Position numbers and translations under genes: made by a program. Below the pieces are notes generated by a model. That model saw only the letters and a program-made list of their open reading frames with translations. It ran no database searches and was not told where the DNA came from. From Sorangium aterium (GTDB lineage Bacteria; Myxococcota_A; Polyangia; Polyangiales; Polyangiaceae), in NCBI RefSeq assembly GCF_028368935.1, contig NZ_JAQNDK010000003.1:868001-932000 (forward strand): a stretch of DNA of 64,000 nt, written 5' to 3'. This document shows, piece by piece, positions 20,065-29,693 of this stretch (positions within the stretch are counted from its first letter, which is position 1; each line of letters begins with the position of its first letter).

Positions 20065-21735
20065 ATGACCGTCAACCTGTTGCCTCCTGAACTCGGCATT
20101 CCTAGGGACCTCCTGATCGATGTCGGACGATATGACCGAGAACTGGGCCGCATCCCACCGGGGAATCGGCTGCCCCAACTCATCGCCCAACGCGCAGCAA
20201 AGCAGCAATGGGTGCGCGCATGCCTCGCTGCGGGAGAGTTTCTGACGAACAGCGCGCTCAATAGCGCCATGCCGCCTGCCCGTGCTCAGGATCCGGCGTG
20301 GCGTCCTGCAGAGAACTTCATTCAGAGGGTATGTTCACCGCTGCAACATATGGCGCAGCCTTATCAAGCACAAGTTCGGGCGGAACTCCAGAGGCTCGTG
20401 CGCGCGAACGGCACGGGTGGGCTGACCACTCGGTCTGCCAACGCTGCGCGTAGCATCGTCGGCGTCCCGCGCAGCATCTTCAATCGGACGCCCTCAATCT
20501 TTGGCGCCATCGCCGATGCGCTCTCGCCGTTTGGGCCGTACAGCCACCTGGATCCAATCCGGCTCAAGGCCGAGAACCCCTTCAAGACCAGCAAGTCCAC
20601 GCCTGCCCGGACGTTCGACAAAGCATCCGCCGACAAGTACACGACCTATTATGCCCCTCAGCGGGCGACGCTCCGGATGAACATGCTGCGGTGCAATACT
20701 CCAACGGAATCCGACGGCGACGAGGCGTACCTCTTGGTTGGGGGTGTTGCAGTAGATCCCATCAAGGTGGCCGCTTATGCAAAATCTGGAGATTCGAAGG
20801 ATCTTGGCAGATTGGCTCCGGTGATCAAGAGAATCCAAGATGCCAATTTAATGTTGTCGGGGAGCCAATTTGTGCCAAATGACGTCCTGGCAGATGCGCG
20901 GATCAACTCTGATGGTGTCGGACTGTGGACGTGCTCCTATGCTCTCTGGGAGGATGATATGGCAGATGCCACGAGGGCGGCGGAGAACGTCAAGATGGCC
21001 GGTGAGATGGTAGAAGAAATGTGTTCTGACATCGGCGAAATTCTCGCTTCCACCGGCAACGCATACGCCGAAGCGGCAGGGGCCGCGATCGAAATCGCGG
21101 GTGTGATTGCGAATGCCGTATGCCAAATCTACGCCGTTTTGGTCACCCTCACGGCTCGCGAACAGCCCCTCGGAATCGGAAGCATGAGCTCCGACGTGCT
21201 GTATGCCTATTACGAAGATCAGCCGTTTGAGGCTACGCGCTATCGCGCCGCGCATTTGAGTGGTACGGGATATGACTATGTCATTCGGTTCGCCGAAGAA
21301 CGCACGGGGCGGCAGACGTTGCAGCAGCGCGTTCCGCCGGCGGGCACCGTCATCGTACCGAAGGTCGTCAGCGTTCCACCCCCGTTCCACCTTCCGGAGG
21401 GGCATGACGTCTCCTACTTCGTTGGTGATAAGGGCGACCTCCCGGTTCATATCGAATGGAAGGGGTACGCTCCTGCTGACGCGAAATGGCAGCTCAATAT
21501 CCGGGGAGACACGGCGAAGGAGCAGGTGTCCGCAACCGAGCTCCGCAGACGCCACTACAGTCCCGGCGACGTTAGGGAGGCCATTGACGGAGGCGGCAAA
21601 GCACAGGTTAATGAGGTCTATGTGGATCTGTCCATTCACTGGTGGTACAACGCCTGGGGAATCTGGTCGCTCAACTCTGCGCTCCAACCCGTCGGTGGAA
21701 ACGGTCGGTGTGATTTCTCGATCACGGCGACCTGA
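20065..21735 (+). CDS. Large unknown protein (556 aa)
   Basis: Begins after a strong ribosome site. There is no signal peptide. The N-terminal ~200 residues are helix-forming. A central part has the phrase GDEAYLLVGGVAVDPIKV and an Ala/Gly-rich hydrophobic helix (EAAGAAIEIAGVIANAV, residues ~345-365) that could insert in a membrane. The C-terminal third is beta-rich and aromatic (VYVDLSIHWWYNAWGIWSL), like a carbohydrate- or membrane-interacting domain. Base composition is clearly less GC-rich than the chromosome at the left, suggesting transfer. A pore-forming or secreted effector is one possibility; I do not recognise the family. Confidence 0.75.
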   Translation: MTVNLLPPELGIPRDLLIDVGRYDRELGRIPPGNRLPQLIAQRAAKQQWVRACLAAGEFLTNSALNSAMPPARAQDPAWRPAENFIQRVCSPLQHMAQPYQAQVRAELQRLVRANGTGGLTTRSANAARSIVGVPRSIFNRTPSIFGAIADALSPFGPYSHLDPIRLKAENPFKTSKSTPARTFDKASADKYTTYYAPQRATLRMNMLRCNTPTESDGDEAYLLVGGVAVDPIKVAAYAKSGDSKDLGRLAPVIKRIQDANLMLSGSQFVPNDVLADARINSDGVGLWTCSYALWEDDMADATRAAENVKMAGEMVEEMCSDIGEILASTGNAYAEAAGAAIEIAGVIANAVCQIYAVLVTLTAREQPLGIGSMSSDVLYAYYEDQPFEATRYRAAHLSGTGYDYVIRFAEERTGRQTLQQRVPPAGTVIVPKVVSVPPPFHLPEGHDVSYFVGDKGDLPVHIEWKGYAPADAKWQLNIRGDTAKEQVSATELRRRHYSPGDVREAIDGGGKAQVNEVYVDLSIHWWYNAWGIWSLNSALQPVGGNGRCDFSITAT

Positions 21736-23051
21736 GCACCAGATGCCGCCCAACTCAGTGCTGGATCCGACGTGGTGGGCCGGCTCGCTCCGCTCGCCAG
21801 CCCACCACGCGGCTCATCGCCGATCGTCGTTCGGCGGACATGACGAAGCGGGGCAGTAAAACCCATCGCAGATGAGACACAACATCCGCCGACGATTGAC
21901 CTCGACGGAGCGCGCCTGCGATGGCCATCAAGCGGCCTGCTCGGCGGACCATCAGCCAGCCTGAGCGTCAACACTCCGGGGCGGTCGCAGGTGCGCGGGG
22001 CCGCCGACGGCGCGCTACACGGCGCTCGAGCAGACAGGCCGCAGGGTCGAGGTCCGCGACCGCTCCGCGCGCGGGGGTTGAGGTGGATGCCGACGAGTTC
22101 GGGGCCGTCGACGTCCGTGTGCTCAAGCGCGTCGGGCCCGGCCGTCGCTCGTTGCGAGCGTGGGCGTCTAAGCCATGCGTGGTCGCGGCACGGCAGAACC
22201 GTGAGGCACCGGCGCGGCCTGCCCTTGTCGCGCGGGCGCCATCGAGCGAAGACGTGCGGATGCGCAGCGGCATGATCGAGCTCTTGAACCGTTTGTTCCC
22301 CCGCTCCGCTCGCCGGAGTACCGCGCGCGGTGTGATCGAGGCGATGGCGCTCCTGGGCGATCTGCATCGCCTGCGCGAGGTGATCGGCGTAGGCCGGCTC
22401 GGCAGTTCGACGACGCCGAGAGGCTCGCCGGCCGGGGCAACAGCGGCGACGCCCTCGAGCAGCGGCGAGGGCTGCGGGACCGTCCGGGCTGCGGTGCCTG
22501 CCGAGCCCCATTGGGCCATCCGTAGCCGGTCTCGTGGCTCCCCGCCGATGGCGCCGCGGCGTGTGGCGCTCGCGGGCGGCTCAGACGCGCGAGCAACGTC
22601 GTGCGGCTCCAGGCGCGTGAGCGCTAGCGCGTCGTCGTCGCTGACCGCGCAGGCCACCGCCAAGCGCCGCGCTCGCGGGAAGCGTGGCCGCGCGGGCGAC
22701 GTGGCGCGGTGGCGACGTGGCGTGGTGCCACGCGCGTGGCCATCACGGCGCGCGGTCACCGCTGCCTGGGCACGGTGCCGCGCTGGGTCGGGCTTGCAGC
22801 CGACATCGTGCAGCGCGGGGCGCGTGGCCGGTCGCGCGCACCCGCGGCGGCGCGGCCAGGCAGCTGGCGCCAGCACGTCGACCCGCGCTGGCGCCGCACG
22901 GATAGCTGCTCGCTGGCGCACGCTCTGGACGGTACGACCCCTGGCCGGTGTAGTGTGCTCGCCTAGATTCCGTTTGACGCCGATCCTCTGATCAGAAGAA
23001 TGCCCCGCGTCGGCACGTTGCTCACGAGTTGCGGAAGACGGGAAGGGGACG
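21736..23051. other. 1.3-kb region without recognisable genes
   Basis: Very GC-rich with only shadow frames. At 21919-21947 the sequence GGCCATCAAGCGGCCTGCTC matches, but for one base, the reverse complement of the left end of the transposon at 53415. So a transposon-end scrap is present. Around 22081-22130 a frame reads VEVDADEFGAVDVRVLKR, a motif that returns near 35650. Otherwise I see nothing. Confidence 0.45.
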
Positions 23052-23591
23052 ATGGGCACAAGAATGCGGAGGATCCCATGGGCGATCCTGGTCATCCCGC
23101 TGCTCGTCGTCGTACCGACGCACGGAGAGGCCTCCGAGCTGAGCGCTGGTGTGAGCCTCGGGTGGCTCCAGGCCGGTACCGTTCCGCGCCTCGCGGTGGG
23201 GCCGCACGCGGGCATATCTTGGCCCATCCAGCGAGACATCCTGTTCACGGTGCACGACCTGTGCACGATCCTACCCCCGATCCAGGAGGACGGGCTCGGG
23301 ATCTACAACCAGACCTCGGTTGACATCGGGTACGCGTGGAAGGACGGCAACGTCAGCGCGGGGCCGTCTGTCGCGTTCTACCTCATGCCGGCGTGCGGCG
23401 TCACCTTGTGCGGCCAGGTCGGTGGCTTGGCCGTAGGCGGCCACGCGCAGACCAACGCGTACGTCGCCGGGCCGCTGGGGGTGTCGGTGAGCGTCAACGT
23501 GGATTGGGTCGGTCGGGGCAGTCTGGTGCTCCCGGGCTATGTGTCCGTCGTCGTTGTTGCTGGTCCTGTGCTTCGATGGAGTGAGAAATGA
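23052..23591 (+). CDS. Small exported beta-rich protein
   Basis: A 179-aa protein with a cleavable signal peptide (MRRIPWAILVIPLLVVVPTHGEAS). The mature part is rich in Gly, Val and aromatic residues in alternating strands (VSLGWLQAGTVPRLAVGPHA; VSVSVNVDWVGRGSLVLPGY), resembling a small outer-membrane beta-barrel, although the end lacks the usual terminal Phe. GGAAGGGGACG is the ribosome site. The last codons overlap the next gene by 4 bp. It is the first gene of a three-gene operon of unknown role. Confidence 0.75.
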   Translation: MGTRMRRIPWAILVIPLLVVVPTHGEASELSAGVSLGWLQAGTVPRLAVGPHAGISWPIQRDILFTVHDLCTILPPIQEDGLGIYNQTSVDIGYAWKDGNVSAGPSVAFYLMPACGVTLCGQVGGLAVGGHAQTNAYVAGPLGVSVSVNVDWVGRGSLVLPGYVSVVVVAGPVLRWSEK

Positions 23592-24355
23592 ACGCGAGAA
23601 AAGTTCTATTATTGATCTTGGTCATCGCGGTTTGGGCGCTGGCGGCGTGCAACATGACGTTCGGCGACTGCTATCCTGTGGGGGAAAGAACTTCGGGTGC
23701 AGGTGCCGGTCCGGGCTCCGAGCCACGCCCCGTCTTCACCTCCTCCGCATCCGGTGACTTCGCGGCCGACCCCCAAGGCGGCGGCGAGCGCAAGATCGCG
23801 TGCAACGAGTGGGAGCTCGAAGACGAAGAGGAGAGACCGAGCGACAGCTCGGAGACCCCAACGACATACCGCCCGGAGAGCCCGCCAGACGCGTGCCCCG
23901 GAGCCGGCGATGTAGCGGGAGCCGGAGCGACCTTCTTGAGCTGTAGCGGTGCATGCAGCTCGAAGTGTCCGAAGCCTGGGATGGCCCACTTCGTCTGGGT
24001 AGATTTCGACTCGTCGCTCTTTACGTTTGTTACCATTGTCCCGGATGACGGAACGGATAAAGCCGGAGGGTACCAACAGGCCAAGACAAACCTGAATTTT
24101 AAGCATGTAAGTTCAGCCGGCACCAGGGAGTGGTCCTGCGCTGTCACCATCAAAATGCCGCTCCGGACTGAGGCTATGGGAAAAATCGATCCGCTGCGCG
24201 CAGCCAACCTCAGCGAAGAGATTACAGAGGAGGTCGCAAGCGCCATGGACCCCAAGCTGCCGCCGGGGATCTTTTGCAAACAGTTTGCCGGCGCGGCGGA
24301 CGCTGCATTCAAGTTCAAGTATATGGGGCTCGGTGCCTCGGTGACGAATCCATGA
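23588..24355 (+). CDS. Lipoprotein of unknown function
   Basis: A 255-aa protein with lipobox ALAACN (Cys ~21), a Ser/Pro/Gly-rich linker, an acidic stretch (EWELEDEEERPSD) and then a folded region with several cysteines (FLSCSGACSSKCPKPG). The C-terminal half (FVWVDFDSSLFTFVTIVPDD; WSCAVTIKMPLRTEAMGKID) looks globular. It overlaps both neighbours by 4 bp (ATGA), so all three proteins are made together. An anchored envelope partner of the upstream beta-rich protein is a reasonable guess. Confidence 0.75.
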   Translation: MNARKVLLLILVIAVWALAACNMTFGDCYPVGERTSGAGAGPGSEPRPVFTSSASGDFAADPQGGGERKIACNEWELEDEEERPSDSSETPTTYRPESPPDACPGAGDVAGAGATFLSCSGACSSKCPKPGMAHFVWVDFDSSLFTFVTIVPDDGTDKAGGYQQAKTNLNFKHVSSAGTREWSCAVTIKMPLRTEAMGKIDPLRAANLSEEITEEVASAMDPKLPPGIFCKQFAGAADAAFKFKYMGLGASVTNP

Positions 24356-24891
24356 AGACAACTCGCTCCGAGCTGCTCGACATTATCTACCGATTCTACC
24401 CGCGGGGTGTGCAACAAATCCAGCGCAACTATGTGCCTCCGGGCGACCCCGTTTGGGAGGACACGGAGGAGTACGGCCGCCTGGTGGAGGCCGCAAACAG
24501 CGGGCGAGCGGAGTACCCGACGTGGAAAGCGATGATCCGCCGACTGGGGGATCGATACGGCCTTCAGAACGAGTCGCTCAACCTGTTTTCGGGGGGGATC
24601 GACCCGGCATACTCGGCCCGCATCTGGCTCACCAAAGAAGCGGCGCTCAGCTTCCACGTGTCCCTGCTCGGCCCATACTACGGGATCCACCTCCCCGGCA
24701 TCCCCGAGGAGGAGCCGGTGGCGCGCGAGGTCGCCCGGGAGATCGAGGCCACGTACCCCGATTACCAGACGATCCCGCCGGAGATCGGGAACGAGCTGGT
24801 GCCAGATGTCGACATGTATTGGTCGTTGATGGGCAAGGCGACGATCTACGTGTGCCTCTTCTCAGGTGTCTGGACTTGGGTGGATCCGTAG
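24352..24891 (+). CDS. Cytoplasmic unknown protein, third gene of the operon
   Basis: A 179-aa protein without signal peptide or membrane segment, starting at the ATG that overlaps the lipoprotein stop. It is well folded by composition: LLDIIYRFYPRGVQQIQR at the N-terminus, and WTWVDP at the end after PDVDMYWSLMGKATIYVCLF. A soluble protein translationally coupled to exported ones recalls immunity proteins of polymorphic toxin loci, but no toxin domain is visible upstream. I do not recognise the family. Confidence 0.72.
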   Translation: MKTTRSELLDIIYRFYPRGVQQIQRNYVPPGDPVWEDTEEYGRLVEAANSGRAEYPTWKAMIRRLGDRYGLQNESLNLFSGGIDPAYSARIWLTKEAALSFHVSLLGPYYGIHLPGIPEEEPVAREVAREIEATYPDYQTIPPEIGNELVPDVDMYWSLMGKATIYVCLFSGVWTWVDP

Positions 24892-25109
24892 CCAGTCCGT
24901 GGCGTCCGCCGTCCCATGGCCGGATTCGGCGCCACGGTTTGCGGAGCGGCGGCGCGCGTCGAGGTCGACGCCCGCGGGCGCGCGATGACGCCAGCGTCGC
25001 CCATGGCGCCGGATCAGATAGCGGGGCCGCGGCGTCAAGGAATATCGCGGCGTGGTCCGCACCTTCCGGCGGACCGGCGGCGGTGGTTGATGAAAGGGAT
25101 GGGTGCCTG

Positions 25110-25256
25110 ATGAAAAGAGCGTGTTCTCCCGGGTGCGGCGTGGTGGCTGTCTCCTTCAGCTCGGATCCCCGGGATTGGGTGTGGGTCGCCGTGGCCCTGC
25201 TCGTGCTCGTCGGCATGGGCGCCGCGCTCGTCCTCGGCTTCAGGCGCCGTCGCTGA
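25110..25256 (+). CDS. 48-aa tail-anchored mini-protein (MYXO-CTERM-like), copy 1
   Basis: The protein has an N-terminal ACSPGCG, then VAVSFSSDP, a 20-residue hydrophobic helix (VAVALLVLVGMGAALVLG) and a terminal FRRRR. The 'GC - spacer - helix - Arg cluster' order is that of the MYXO-CTERM sorting tail, here on its own without a carrier protein. A diverged homologue is at 35896-36045 and keeps the same features. Upstream 24892-25109 is degenerate, but also resembles the sequence upstream of copy 2 (shared RRGPHLPADRR). It may be a small membrane protein or the surviving tail of a decayed gene. Confidence 0.5.
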   Translation: MKRACSPGCGVVAVSFSSDPRDWVWVAVALLVLVGMGAALVLGFRRRR

Positions 25257-25345
25257 CGCGGTAGGCCGCCCGCACCCCGGAGGGGGCCCGCTCCCTTGGG
25301 GCGGCGCCAAGCGGGGGAGCAGCCGCGGGGTCGAGTTGGACGATC

Positions 25346-26902
25346 CTATTCAGGGAAACGCTGCGTCTCGACGGCGATGCCGTCCTCCCCCGTGAGCACG
25401 TCGCCAGACCAATCCCAGCTCGTGCCGCCCGGGCCCGGCAGCCCGATGTCCCAGGTGACCCCCTCGAGCGTGAGCTGGTCCTCGTCGAGGTAGGCAATGC
25501 CGATCGAGTCGCCGCCGCGCCCGGGGCCGCCGTAGCCGCCGTCGCCTCCGGGGCCGCCGCTGCCACCATGGCAGGACCACATGCCGTCCCCCAAGGCGCC
25601 ACCTGGAGCGCCTCGGCCGGCTTTGCCGCCTTCCTCCGGCTCTCCGCCGTCGCCGCCTTGGCCCCCGTCCTCGCTGATGATGAAGCTATCGCGCACCGTC
25701 ACCTTCGCGTGGAGCGCCACGATCGCGATGCTCGGCTGGGCGTTCCCGCCCCCTCGACCGCCCCGCCCCCCGCAACCGCCCGCGCCTCCGGAGCCGCCGC
25801 CGGCGCCGCCCTTGGTGGCCACGCCGCACACCGCGAGCCCACCGCGACGCCCGCCGCCGCCGCCGCCGCCTTGGCCCGGCATCCCCCGAGCGCCGTCGCC
25901 GGCCCCGTCGCCGTGCCATCCGGTCTCATCGATCCGCCCGCGGCCCTTTCCCGCTGCGCCGGCGGCGCCCCACATGCCGCTTTTTCCGGTGGCGCCGCTG
26001 TTGCAGCCACCGTCTGCCCGGTTGCCAGATCCTCCATTCCCCTGGTGTTGTGGGTTCGGCTCGGGTACGGGCTCGCCGTCGTCCCCATCTCCGGCGCCGT
26101 CGGCGAGCCCGTCGCCCCCCTTGCCACCGGCGCTCGGGATCCCTCCCTCGCAGGAGTTCACCGCCCGAGCCCCACCTGGGACCGTCGCTGCGGAGCACGC
26201 GTCTCCCCCATACTGCCCATCCGGTCCTTCCGCTGCCCGGCCCGGCCACTTGTCCCCGTCGTGGCCCCCCAATCCGTAGTCGGATTCGATCCAGCTTCCG
26301 ACGATCTCCACCGCGGTGCCCGACCGAACGATCATCCCGACATGCATTTGGCTGCGGACGAACATGTGATCGATGACCGAGACCCCGTCCGCTGCCCCCG
26401 TGTCGCCGGCGCGGGCCGGGTCGACGATGAGCGCGATCTGCCCGGCCGAGAGGGGAAGGAGCTTGCTCATGCCCTGCTCCGGGAGTGGAGTCTTCTCCAG
26501 GCGTTCCCAATCGACGACATTGAAGCCTCCATAGATATCCACCCCGGAGGGGAGCGTGATGGACTCCTCGAAGCCATCGTTCGCGGCGAACACGCGACCG
26601 CGCCCGGTGCGCGCGAGCTCGATGCCGCGCTGGAGGGAACGAACCGGCCTGTCCTTCGTGCCGGGGTTCGTGTCGTCGCCGCCGAAGAACGGATGGTTGA
26701 CGAACACGCCGCAGCCGTCGACCAGCTGACGCTTCGCAAGCTGCTCCAGGCAGACGGACTCGGGGACCGGATCGCCTCCACACGTCGAGGGTCCGTCGCA
26801 CGGCGGCGCACCGTTCGGGTCGTCCACCCCCGGTGCGGTCCCACAGCCGGCCGAGGCGAGCGGCAGAGCAACGACGAGGAGGAGCGCGGAATTCAAATTC
26901 AT
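25346..26902 (-). CDS. Gly-rich lipoprotein with beta-helix-like N-terminus, paralogue A
   Basis: A 518-aa protein starting MNLNSALLLVVALPLASAGC, so Cys 20 is the lipid site. CGVFVNHPFFGGDDTNPGTK followed by RPVRSLQRGIELA and LPSGVDIYGGF is the DUF1565-type opening of parallel beta-helix proteins. From ~residue 190 the sequence is dominated by Gly-Gly-Asp/Ala/Asn stretches, like PGRS or collagen-like surface proteins. GAGGG lies 6 bases upstream of the chosen ATG; an ATG two codons earlier (26908) is possible. It is the last gene of a minus-strand operon with paralogue B and the PEGA protein. Likely a surface structural or adhesive protein. Confidence 0.8.
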   Translation of the reverse strand: MNLNSALLLVVALPLASAGCGTAPGVDDPNGAPPCDGPSTCGGDPVPESVCLEQLAKRQLVDGCGVFVNHPFFGGDDTNPGTKDRPVRSLQRGIELARTGRGRVFAANDGFEESITLPSGVDIYGGFNVVDWERLEKTPLPEQGMSKLLPLSAGQIALIVDPARAGDTGAADGVSVIDHMFVRSQMHVGMIVRSGTAVEIVGSWIESDYGLGGHDGDKWPGRAAEGPDGQYGGDACSAATVPGGARAVNSCEGGIPSAGGKGGDGLADGAGDGDDGEPVPEPNPQHQGNGGSGNRADGGCNSGATGKSGMWGAAGAAGKGRGRIDETGWHGDGAGDGARGMPGQGGGGGGGRRGGLAVCGVATKGGAGGGSGGAGGCGGRGGRGGGNAQPSIAIVALHAKVTVRDSFIISEDGGQGGDGGEPEEGGKAGRGAPGGALGDGMWSCHGGSGGPGGDGGYGGPGRGGDSIGIAYLDEDQLTLEGVTWDIGLPGPGGTSWDWSGDVLTGEDGIAVETQRFPE

Positions 26903-26939
26903 GGGCATCCCTCGATGGCCGCGTGTCATGCGGCACCAT

Positions 26940-28568
26940 TCAATGGATCGGCTCGCTTGCCGCGGGAAAGGCAACCAGAGGACCTTGTGGGCCGTTTTCC
27001 CCTTTGCCCACCTCGTCCTCCGGACCCGCGTTCCCCGCGAGGCCACCGAGACCGGGGGCTCCGGGAACAATGGAGGTCCCGGGTCGAATGGCGAAGTTGG
27101 GCACCACGTAGGCGATGCCAACCGACGCGCCCCCGAGCCCGCCGCCGGCATCACCTCCGCGACCGCCGTTACCTCCCGAGCCGCCATTGCATGCACGCCA
27201 CATACCATTAGGACCATAACCCAAGCCCCCGTGGGCGCCGGACTGCCCGGCACCGCCCGGTTGGCCCGTTCCGCCGACGCCGCCGTGGCCGCCTTTGCCA
27301 GCGAACACGTCGGTGTTCCCGACAGTCAGGTCCGTGCCCTCCAGCGCGACGATACCGATGCTCGCGCCGCCATAGCCGCCGGCATAGCCTCCCTTGCCGC
27401 CGCAGCCCCCGCTTCCCCCCGAGCCGCCGGCCGCACCGTTTTGGGGGCGGCTTGTCGGACACGCAAACATGTCCCCGCGCGACTTGCTGCCGCCACCACC
27501 GCCGCCGCCATAGCCGACGCCGCCCTTCGTCCCGTCCTTACCACGGACACCGATCCATCCATCGTCGCTGAGGAAGCCTGGACCCAAGGCGCCATCCGCA
27601 CGACCACCGTCGGCGCCGTCTGCGCCATCGCCCCCGTCCTCGCAGCGCGTTTGATCCGCGCCTAGCCCCGCATGGCTGTCGCGATCGGGATCCTCCGCGA
27701 GCGCCGGCTGTCCCGGTGCGCCATCGCCGCCCACGTCGAGTCCGCCGTCACCGCCGTAGCCGCCCGTCGACTCGATGCCGTCGCCGCACACGGTCACCAC
27801 CGGAAGGGCGCCCACCGCAGCGTCTACAGTGCACGCGTTCGCGCCGTTGCTCCCTACGACGCCGTCCGTCGCCCGCTCGGTGTCCGCGTCCTCTCCCGGC
27901 TCCCCGTCCTTGCCGTCGCTCGCCACGATCACGCTGTCCTGCACGATCGCCGTGGCCCCCGTGCTCAAGATCACCGCGATCGACGACTTGCCATCCGGCG
28001 CCGAGGCGTCCGCCGCCACGACGCGCACGCCGGCGATCACCGACGTCGTGTCGTCCCCCGCGAGCGCCATACCCTCCGCCCCGAGGACCCGCAGCGGGAT
28101 CCCACCCGGCGGAGCGATGATCGTCGGGTGATCGGGCCCGCCAAACGAGCCCTCGTACGACCAATCCCCGCCGTCACACAGGCGCCCGCCCCAGAGGTCG
28201 ACCCCCGACGGCAGCGTGATCGTCTCCTCGAACTCCCCGCCGCACGCATACACGCGCCGGGTCGCTTCCTCGCCGTGGCCTCGCCCGTGCGCGGCGAGCC
28301 CGATCGCATGTTGCAGGGTCTTCACCGGCGCGTCCTTCGTGCCGGACCTGCTGTCGTCGCCCTGCTCGCTGATGAACACCCCGCATTCGTCGAGCGCCGG
28401 CGCCGTGGTGGGGTCGCCGTCACAGAGAGACGTCGGCGGTGTGAGGCAGAGGCGTCGGTCGTAGCAGCTTTCGTCGTAAGCGCACCCGGAGAGGCCGCCC
28501 GCGCCGACCGTGGAGACGGTGCCTACAGCCAACAGCAGCCGCATTCGTCGCGGTTCGAGAAGACGCAC
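26940..28568 (-). CDS. Gly-rich lipoprotein with beta-helix-like N-terminus, paralogue B
   Basis: A 542-aa paralogue of the next gene down. Signal peptide with lipobox LSGCAY, then ECGVFISEQGDDSRSGTKDA, PVKTLQHAIGLA and TLPSGVDLWGG, the same beta-helix opening. A predicted helix-turn region (SSIAVILSTGATAIVQDSVI) and a long Gly-rich tail follow. Start is the GTG at 28568; an ATG at 28544 would still leave a full signal peptide. It lies 15 bp after the PEGA gene and ~37 bp before paralogue A, so all three are probably one transcript. Tandem duplication followed by divergence explains the pair. Confidence 0.8.
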   Translation of the reverse strand: MRLLEPRRMRLLLAVGTVSTVGAGGLSGCAYDESCYDRRLCLTPPTSLCDGDPTTAPALDECGVFISEQGDDSRSGTKDAPVKTLQHAIGLAAHGRGHGEEATRRVYACGGEFEETITLPSGVDLWGGRLCDGGDWSYEGSFGGPDHPTIIAPPGGIPLRVLGAEGMALAGDDTTSVIAGVRVVAADASAPDGKSSIAVILSTGATAIVQDSVIVASDGKDGEPGEDADTERATDGVVGSNGANACTVDAAVGALPVVTVCGDGIESTGGYGGDGGLDVGGDGAPGQPALAEDPDRDSHAGLGADQTRCEDGGDGADGADGGRADGALGPGFLSDDGWIGVRGKDGTKGGVGYGGGGGGGSKSRGDMFACPTSRPQNGAAGGSGGSGGCGGKGGYAGGYGGASIGIVALEGTDLTVGNTDVFAGKGGHGGVGGTGQPGGAGQSGAHGGLGYGPNGMWRACNGGSGGNGGRGGDAGGGLGGASVGIAYVVPNFAIRPGTSIVPGAPGLGGLAGNAGPEDEVGKGENGPQGPLVAFPAASEPIH

Positions 28569-28583
28569 GTCCTGGCCCCCTGA

Positions 28584-29693
28584 TCACCACGCGCCGTACG
28601 CAACGAGGCCGGCCTGTGTCGGCGCGACCGTCGGCACCAGCGCGACCCGAGCTTTGGTCGGTTCAGCCTGCAGTAAAGAGAAGTCCGTGAAGAACGAAGC
28701 CAGAGTCGCAGCGCCCACCACACCGCTCGTCACCACCATCGCCGTGCCGAGCCCGGCGAAGAGATCCCGCTCTCGTTGGAGACTCGTCAGCTCGCCGCAC
28801 GCGGAGGGTTTCGGCGTTCCCCGACATGCCCCTTGAGAGACGCCCACGGCGTCGAGCTTCGCGTTCCGCTCGTCCAGGTCTCCGTCGGCGGTCCTCGCAC
28901 GAACCATGAAGACCGCACCGAGCGAGCCTGTCGCCAAGGTCAACCCGATACCGGTGATGCGCAGGGCGCCTGGCCAGGATGTCCAAGGGCTGGACGGCCG
29001 GCCCCGCGCTGCAGGCGACGAGCTCCTGGTCTTCGGCGTTTCCTTCGGTGAACCCGGCGCGCTCTCCGGAGCTTGGCTCACCGCCATACGCGCCAACGGC
29101 ATTCTGACGTTGTACGCCGTTGCGGCCACAGCCCCGAACTCATGGAAACCATCCTGGCGGCCCGGTGCGCGGGCACGCACCATGCGTTGGCCGGGCTCCA
29201 AGAACAGCTTGTACGTCCGCGCGACCCGGCCTACCCACTTGCCGTCGACGAGCACCTCGGCATCCGGCGGATCGACCGAGAGCACGAGTGTTGCGACGTG
29301 CGATGTTGCCTCGCGCTCTCCTTTCTCGAATCGTAGCTGAAGCGCGAGCGGCAGCGCCGTGCGCTGCTCGAGGCTAAAGGCCAGGTGCTCGGCGGCATCG
29401 CGGTACTTGCGCAGCGCGAGCTCGCAGAGCCCAAGCTCGCCGGCGAGCTCCGCGCGCTCTCGCTCCGTGCTGGACGCTGGGTCTGCTGCCTCGAAGGCGG
29501 CCTTGAAGGCGGCGTATGCCTCGGTCCACTGCCCGGTGTTGCGTGCCCTGCGACCGCGGCGAACATGGTCCTTCACCGTTGCGCCGTCACGTGGTCCTGG
29601 CTCCGGATAGGCGTCCTCCGCGCTGGCCGAGCTCGCAGCGCCGGTTGCGGCGAGGAGCGCAGAGAGGAGCAGAACGCATGCGGAACATCGCAT
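28584..29693 (-). CDS. PEGA-domain protein with signal peptide and C-terminal membrane helices
   Basis: A 369-aa protein with a signal peptide (CVLLLSALLAATGAASSASA), a helical TPR-like part (residues ~40-125), and a PEGA-type domain at ~140-200 (LVLSVDPPDAEVLVDGKWVG, then VRARAPGR). Next come a Pro/Ser linker and two hydrophobic segments (ITGIGLTLATGSLGAVFMV; GLGTAMVVTSGVVGAATLAS). This architecture is common in myxobacterial envelopes and usually associates with kinases or surface structures. It is the first gene of the operon with the two Gly-rich lipoproteins, and 215 bp upstream lies the divergent sigma-factor fusion. Confidence 0.83.
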   Translation of the reverse strand: MRCSACVLLLSALLAATGAASSASAEDAYPEPGPRDGATVKDHVRRGRRARNTGQWTEAYAAFKAAFEAADPASSTERERAELAGELGLCELALRKYRDAAEHLAFSLEQRTALPLALQLRFEKGEREATSHVATLVLSVDPPDAEVLVDGKWVGRVARTYKLFLEPGQRMVRARAPGRQDGFHEFGAVAATAYNVRMPLARMAVSQAPESAPGSPKETPKTRSSSPAARGRPSSPWTSWPGALRITGIGLTLATGSLGAVFMVRARTADGDLDERNAKLDAVGVSQGACRGTPKPSACGELTSLQRERDLFAGLGTAMVVTSGVVGAATLASFFTDFSLLQAEPTKARVALVPTVAPTQAGLVAYGAW

